Source of the DNA: Spizellomyces punctatus DAOM BR117
Taxonomy: Eukaryota; Chytridiomycota; Chytridiomycetes; Spizellomycetales; Spizellomycetaceae
NCBI RefSeq assembly: GCF_000182565.1
Contig: NW_015971538.1
Location: forward strand, 775,736 to 839,735
Reading direction: 5' to 3'
Length of the DNA: 64,000 nt
The notes below the pieces were generated by a model. That model had not been told where the DNA came from. It saw only the letters and a program-made list of their open reading frames with translations, and did not search any database. The position numbers and the translations under genes are program-made. This document shows, in pieces, positions 59,601 to 64,000 of this stretch; position 1 is the stretch's first letter; every line of letters begins with the position of its first letter.

Positions 59601-60671
59601 ATAAAACACATCAAAAAAACTAAGATCATAATATTTCTGGAAATCCAGATGATATGATCGTTTAAGTTTCAGTACGGTATTCACATCCAATGCAAACTAA
59701 CAGATTCCTGACCTGAATTATGTACAAACAAATATGAACCCAAGCAGTCACAGTGATTAAAGTATTGAAAATGGAGAGACCCAATCTCACGGCTTTCTGC
59801 GTGATCGGGGAGAAATTGAAGGCGACGTTTTTGCTATGGACGAAGCTATATCACTCTGAGAAGGTCCGTTATCACGGGACAGCACAGACTTACCTTGGCG
59901 TAAAGACCATCATAATGGATAAATGCATTCGCCAGAATCGTAAGGGGTAGAGGAACGCAAGAACCTGACTTGCATCAAGGTAATCTGACTTCGCGTCGTC
60001 CTTTTGAACGAACGCCCATATAACCGGCAACGTCGCCAAAAAGGACACCAGAGAGAACCATGAGACCAAGTCTGCCATTGGATCCAAAGATAAATAAACC
60101 CTCGGTAGCCATTGGGTCAGTATCGCACAAGCAAGCACCAAGTCTGCAACAAAGAGACCATCGGGCGGGGGTGCTGGTCGCTGTGGAGGAAGATTTGGGT
60201 TACCTCGCTTTGGAGCAATGATATAGGTTGTCATGTACACAAAGAGCAGAACGAATGCAACATTCAACGCGGCATCGAGAACATGCCACCTATCGGATAC
60301 AAAATTTGAGAAGCTGCCAGAAGACGTTAGAGGTTTTGCAGCTTTACTAACCATCGGCCCAGGGTTGTATAGTCCAGATAGTATGCCCAGCGCTCCCGCG
60401 CCGAAGGCTGTCTGATTTTCTCCCCTACATTTCCTGTAATTCCCGTATCCAAGTAATGACAGTCATTGTCTTCATCTTCAGAGCTACTGTCACCCCTCTT
60501 GCGCGAGACGGGCCCGTCGTCGAAATTACGTCCAGGTCGTGCTCTTGCTGTGGGTTTTTTTAGCCATTTCTTCCCGGATGGTGACCAGACCGGATGAACT
60601 CCTTTGGTCTTGGGAGCAGGAGGCCGAGAAGACACACCTGCCGATGCGAGCAGTGGTTGACGTTCTGCCAT
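56695..60671 (-). CDS. BK (Slo)-type calcium-activated channel alpha subunit with atypical filter
   Basis: Start ATG 60671 (MAERQPLLASAGVSSRPPAP), stop TGA 56695-56697, many exons. Cytosolic N-terminus of about 100 residues; S1 WHVLDAALNVAFVLLFVYMT; S2 around LVLACAILTQWLPRVYLSLD; S3 SWFSLVSFLATLPVIWAFV; S4 region VLAFLYPLRFWRMHLSIMM; pore helix LSFFDVFYTIA joined to VSSTSGLSTQIIPDNPFSRI; S6 IVGAIFIPTNLADLLALIRN. RCK1: RSHVLIAGNFEITSLRDFLW, then LAQSCLAPGFSTLLYLLTTS, EIYAVTLSSAFAGMSFPEVA; RCK2: DHVLICSLSPTFPQNLAFFI, FTEVYYIVGTPLLRKDLQRA, CFVAGHVFFNAMFSSLLCQT, YYNPHLLHVLK. This is the Slo1 architecture. Where BK channels have STVGYGDVYAKT, this gene encodes STSGLSTQIIPD, so potassium selectivity is doubtful. 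Exon borders near the pore are phase-consistent. Confidence 0.88.
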
Positions 60672-61216
60672 GTCTTGCTGTAGGCGTCGTCAACGTGAAG
60701 AAGGGCAAGCAGGTATCTTTTTCAAGCCGATGGGTTAGGTAAACCAAAGATCGCTTATAGCCACGTGATTTGCGGTCAGGACGCCGTGCGTTTCAAGGAT
60801 CATGTCCCTTATGCATGCCGTGAGGGAAGAAGGGTTACGACTTTTCGACTTTCTGGCGCGGATAAGGTGGCAAGACTTGCATGATAGTCTGGATGGCCGC
60901 GGCGACGATGTGCCAGACCCTGATCCGAAGGGCGATGAGGAGGGAGGTGAGGATGACGAGAGCGACGACGACCGGAGTGGGTCGTCCAGGCGCCGGAAGC
61001 GCCGGCACAAGAGGTCTCGGCTTCAGCGTGCTGGAGCGAAGGATCCGGTCGTCGATAGCACCGCCAAGGTTCAAGGTTGGCTTGCTCATGTAATCCAACC
61101 GGAAGGCCCAGGCGCTGCTCCTGGAGCGGAGGATCTTCCTCCCTTCGCGTCGTGATCGTTGGGGCCACCCGACTTTCCGTCCTCCAGGTAAGTATCGAGG
61201 TAAGTATGGTCTCTCC
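60672..61216. other. GC-rich region with competing ORFs on both strands
   Basis: Upstream of the BK gene. On the plus strand 60802-61155 encodes 117 residues with an acidic Asp/Glu/Gly middle and a basic KRRHKRSR stretch. On the minus strand 61098-60835 encodes 87 residues (MDYMSKPTLNLGGAIDDRIL) with one hydrophobic helix (PTPVVVALVILTSLLIALRI). They overlap almost fully, so at most one is real. The minus-strand one looks slightly more protein-like. I recognise neither. Confidence 0.35.
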
Positions 61217-61450
61217 TTCCCGAAGAGGACGTGGTAGAAACTACACAGCGCAGTGGCCTAGCGGCTGGGCGAATCTGTGGGGCCACGCTGAGGGAAGCCG
61301 ATAAGTCGCGCGATACGGTAGCAAGTTCACAGCGCAGTGGCCTAGCGGCTGGGCGAATCTGTGGCGCCGTACACCCGGTGTTATTCCCGAAGGACGTGGT
61401 AGAAACTACACAGCGCGGTGGCCTAGCGGCTGGGCGAATCTGTGGCGCCA
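61217..61450 (+). repeat. three tandem copies of a ~41-base tRNA-5'-like unit
   Basis: Copies at 61244-61285, 61328-61368 and 61409-61450 share CAGTGGCCTAGCGGCTGGGC (or CGGTGG..) and end CGAATCTGTGG-G/C-GCC. Copies 1 and 3 also share about 25 further upstream bases, including GGACGTGGTAGAAACTACA, so the larger unit is about 67 bases. The GTGGCCTAGCGG core resembles the D-arm/A-box of tRNA-Leu or tRNA-Ser (GTGGCCGAGCGG). No complete tRNA is formed. Confidence 0.85.
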
Positions 61451-61843
61451 TGCATTGTACTTTTGGAAGCAGGCGACTCTCGGGAGCACTTTGGCCGTTG
61501 AGAGTTTTCTTTCAACGGTGGAGGTGTAATGCAGCTGTACCCGTCCCAAGCCGGGGGCTCGTTTCTCCATGAAATGGGAATGCAGAGGGCATCTTCAAGT
61601 GTGGTCTAACATGTTGGGTCTAAATGTGTATTATCGGAACCGAAACGCGAGACTTCCAAGCTTTTGCGTTTTCAATACATTTGGACTTGTTGCAGACGGT
61701 GCTTGTTATTCAAATGCCTTTTGTTTTAACGCCCTCTTCCAGACGCCTCGCAACGACCAAGAAATAGCAATTAAATGTGCTGAGGAATTGTCACAAATTT
61801 ATATTGTCGAGTAGTTACATCACGTCCATCTAAATAGGGGCAC
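61451..61843. other. intergenic, no gene seen
   Basis: About 390 bases between the repeat and the 3' end of the glycogen phosphorylase gene. No motif recognised. Confidence 0.45.
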
Positions 61844-64000
61844 TATGCAAACTCCTCGGTCGTTGGAACGGGAGTTATTTTCCATATCCTTTTGGCATAA
61901 TCTTGAATGGATCTGCGCGATGTGTAACGTCAAAGAGACATCCAACGCGGTTCAAACGGTCAATTGCTAAATACCTATCAGAACTGAATTTCCCCATGCT
62001 TGCAGCAGCTGTGATGCACTTCTTGGCCCATGCAGACTTGTTCTTAAAAGCTGCATCGACGCGTTCCATCGCCTCCAAGTCTGTGTACGACCAATTAATA
62101 CCCAATGATACTTGAAGTTACGCTTTAAAATCAATTCAATCTTACATGGTGTAAAGTCCTTGCTTAACAAATAGTAATCGGAGCGAAGGGTGCCTAAGAT
62201 CACATTCGAATCGATAAGAGCTTCCTCCGCGGCCTTGTTACTAAAGTGCGAGCCTTACCGAGAAGAGGCTCAAATATGACCGAGTCCCCGTAGCGACCCG
62301 ATTGAATGCTTTTGATGACACCTTGAAGCTTGGCATCCATTGCGACGTTGTGATACATTTGGTGATGCCGGATGTCCTCCACCTCAGCTGTCAGAGCGCC
62401 AAAGAAAAAAATGTTGTCCTTGCCAACTTCTTCGCCGATCTCAATGTTGGCTGAACAGGAGGAAAAGTCAGTATGCAATGGAGCCCCATAGCAATTCAAT
62501 CATCAAATGTGCACCTCCATCAACCGTTCCCAGGATCAATCCTCCGTTTAGTACAAATTTCCTGCATGTTGGGAATTAGTCCGACTCGAAAACACAAGAT
62601 GAAAGGAGTCCAGATTGCCCCGCGTTCCTTACATGTTAGATGTGCCCGAAGCTTCAGTTCCAGCTGTTGAGATATGCTGGGAAAGATCACTTGCCGGAAT
62701 TAAGATCTCGGCAACAGAGACATTGTAGTTGGGGATAAAAATAAGCTTGAGGTATTCAGATGTCTGTGGGTCCGCATTCACAACATTCGCCACGCTGGTG
62801 ATCAGCTTGATAATGAGCTTTGCAGTGTAGTAACCTGCGCTAACGAGTGAATGGGCAACTCTTTTGACAAATTACCATATCAGCGGAAATAACAATACTG
62901 ACCTGGCGCAGCCTTGCCCGCAAAGATCACTTTTTGGAAGGACATGTGAGCGATGCTTCCATTGCCAAGCTACAGGCCATATCACATACCGACTCGCGGA
63001 ACGACTTTTTCCAATTCCGCCTTGCTCATACTCTTCAGTTTCTCATACCGATGAATGACGCCAAAGATATTCATGTGCTGACGCTTATATTCGTGCAAAC
63101 GCTTGCATTGCACGTCGAAAAGCGCATCAGGTGAGAGTGTCACACCGGTAACATCCTTGACATACTCTGCCAATCTGATTTTGTTCTTGTACTTGATGTC
63201 CATGAACCTGTTCTGAAAGCCCACGTCATCGGCAAATGCTTTGATTTTGTCCAATTGAGACAAATCCTTTAACCAAGCAGTTCCCCCCAACTTCTCGGAA
63301 ATGAGGGTACTCAACCCAGGGTTTGCTTGGTGCAGCCACCTTCTCGGGGTAACACCATTGGTCACGTTGACAAATTTCTCTTTACCAAAGAACTCAACGA
63401 AGTCAGCGAATATTGTTGTCTTCACAAGTTCAGAATGAAGCTCAGCAACACCGTTAACGTGATGGCTTCCGATCGCTGCAAGGTGCGCCATCCTCACATA
63501 CTGAGGGTGTCCTTCTTCAATGACAGACATGCGCCGCAGCCTGTCTCTGTCACCCGGGAACAACTTTTCCACACGTTGTAGGAAGTAGAGGTTGAGCTCA
63601 AAAATAATCATCATGTGACGAGGAAGTAAGTCTGAGATCAAGGGAACTGCCCATTTCTCCAGAGCTTCGGGCAAAACTGTGTGGTTGGTGTACGAATATG
63701 TGTGCGTCACTATATCCCATGCCTCGTCCCACGTAAGTCCCTCCTCGTCAATCAAAATTCGCTGCAGCTCGACAATGGAGAGGGTAGGATGCGTATCGTT
63801 CAATTGAATGGACACCTGCTGGGGGAATTCTGACCAAGGTCGGGATGTCTTCTTGAAACGCCGAATGATATCTTGCAACGTTGCGGAAACAAAGAAGTAC
63901 TGCTGCTTGAGACGCAGGACTTTGCCGACCATATGGTTATCGTTCGGATACAAGACACTTGTAATGTTTTCGGCTGCCTTCTGCTCCTCCACACTCTTAT
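61844..64000 (-). CDS. GPH1: glycogen phosphorylase (5' part outside window)
   Basis: PLP enzyme that releases glucose-1-phosphate from glycogen. The window holds the C-terminal half to two thirds. Motifs: [159 protein letters not shown], and the PLP-lysine segment [11 protein letters not shown] followed across an intron by [12 protein letters not shown]. Next come [18 protein letters not shown], then [12 protein letters not shown]. Splicing at 61959 to 61897 restores [16 protein letters not shown] and a stop at 61844-61846. Without that splice the frame ends earlier in non-family sequence. The gene continues past the right edge. Confidence 0.96.

Noticed and set aside
61231-61572. Plus-strand ORF of 113 codons over the tRNA-like repeats
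   Set aside because: It repeats GLAAGRICGA only because the DNA is repeated; no domain, and mirrored by a minus-strand ORF of the same origin.

Overview
The window is nuclear DNA of an early-diverging, probably zoosporic (chytrid-like) fungus. Almost every gene has several short spliceosomal introns (about 45-90 bases, GT..AG, one apparent GC..AG). Gene density is high, about one gene per 1.8 kb on both strands. The gene set mixes core fungal genes (SEC15, ZRT3-like zinc transporter, CRP1/MDG1-like protein, DUF1748 protein) with genes absent from the common yeasts (a BK-type potassium channel, an ANKRD40-like protein, a USP3-type deubiquitinase, cullin-4). A Fanzor-type TnpB relative agrees with this, because Fanzors are known from chytrids such as Spizellomyces. 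The species assignment is inference.

Layout. 1-2237: 3' part of SEC23 (+). 2455-2908: COA3 (-). 2928-4730: Fanzor-like RNA-guided nuclease ORF (-), ending 19 bases from the COA3 start codon. 5153-6119: derlin (-). 6857-7996: SEC4/RAB8 GTPase (+). 8494-9529: GTP cyclohydrolase I (+). 10044-10446: ribosomal protein eS21 (+). 10884-14449: exocyst SEC15 (-). 14966-15421: conserved unknown (-). 15733-16998: HOP2 (+). 17300-20214: USP3-like deubiquitinase (-). 20828-22606: unknown zinc-finger/GATase-like protein (-). 22867-24170: pyridoxal kinase (-). 24468-25381: TLC-domain membrane protein (+). 25756-27358: ZRT3-like zinc transporter (+). 27721-29444: CRP1-like protein (-). 30336-33774: cullin-4 (+). 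34091-35851: NDUFA9 (+). 36113-36957: 1-Cys peroxiredoxin (-). 37276-39144 or further: membrane-anchored serine carboxypeptidase (-). 39903-40546 and 40839-41126: small unknowns (-). 41267-43478: Clr2-like/HMG-box fusion (+). 44137-44466: LYR-like protein (-). 44639-45546: U1A/U2B'' snRNP protein (+). 46443-47728: proline-rich unknown (+). 48189-49059: ANKRD40-like (-). 49381-49467: intron-containing tRNA-Asp (-). 50629-51241: DUF1748 protein (+). 51436-53567: RFT1 (-). 53880-56472: PP2A scaffold subunit (+). 56695-60671: BK-type channel (-). 61217-61450: tRNA-like repeats. 61844-64000: glycogen phosphorylase (-), cut by the window end.

How the genes relate. They are mostly housekeeping genes, each with its own promoter. 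Several act in the secretory pathway: SEC23 (COPII), derlin (ERAD), RFT1 (ER glycosylation), and SEC4 with its exocyst effector SEC15 about 3 kb apart. A mitochondrial group (COA3, NDUFA9, peroxiredoxin, LYR-like protein, DUF1748) is also present.

The most unusual items are the Fanzor ORF abutting COA3, the BK-type channel whose selectivity filter is not GYG, the Clr2-like/HMG-box fusion, and the tandem tRNA-like repeat. Exon borders were placed by eye from splice consensus, phase and remembered family conservation; no alignment or search was run.
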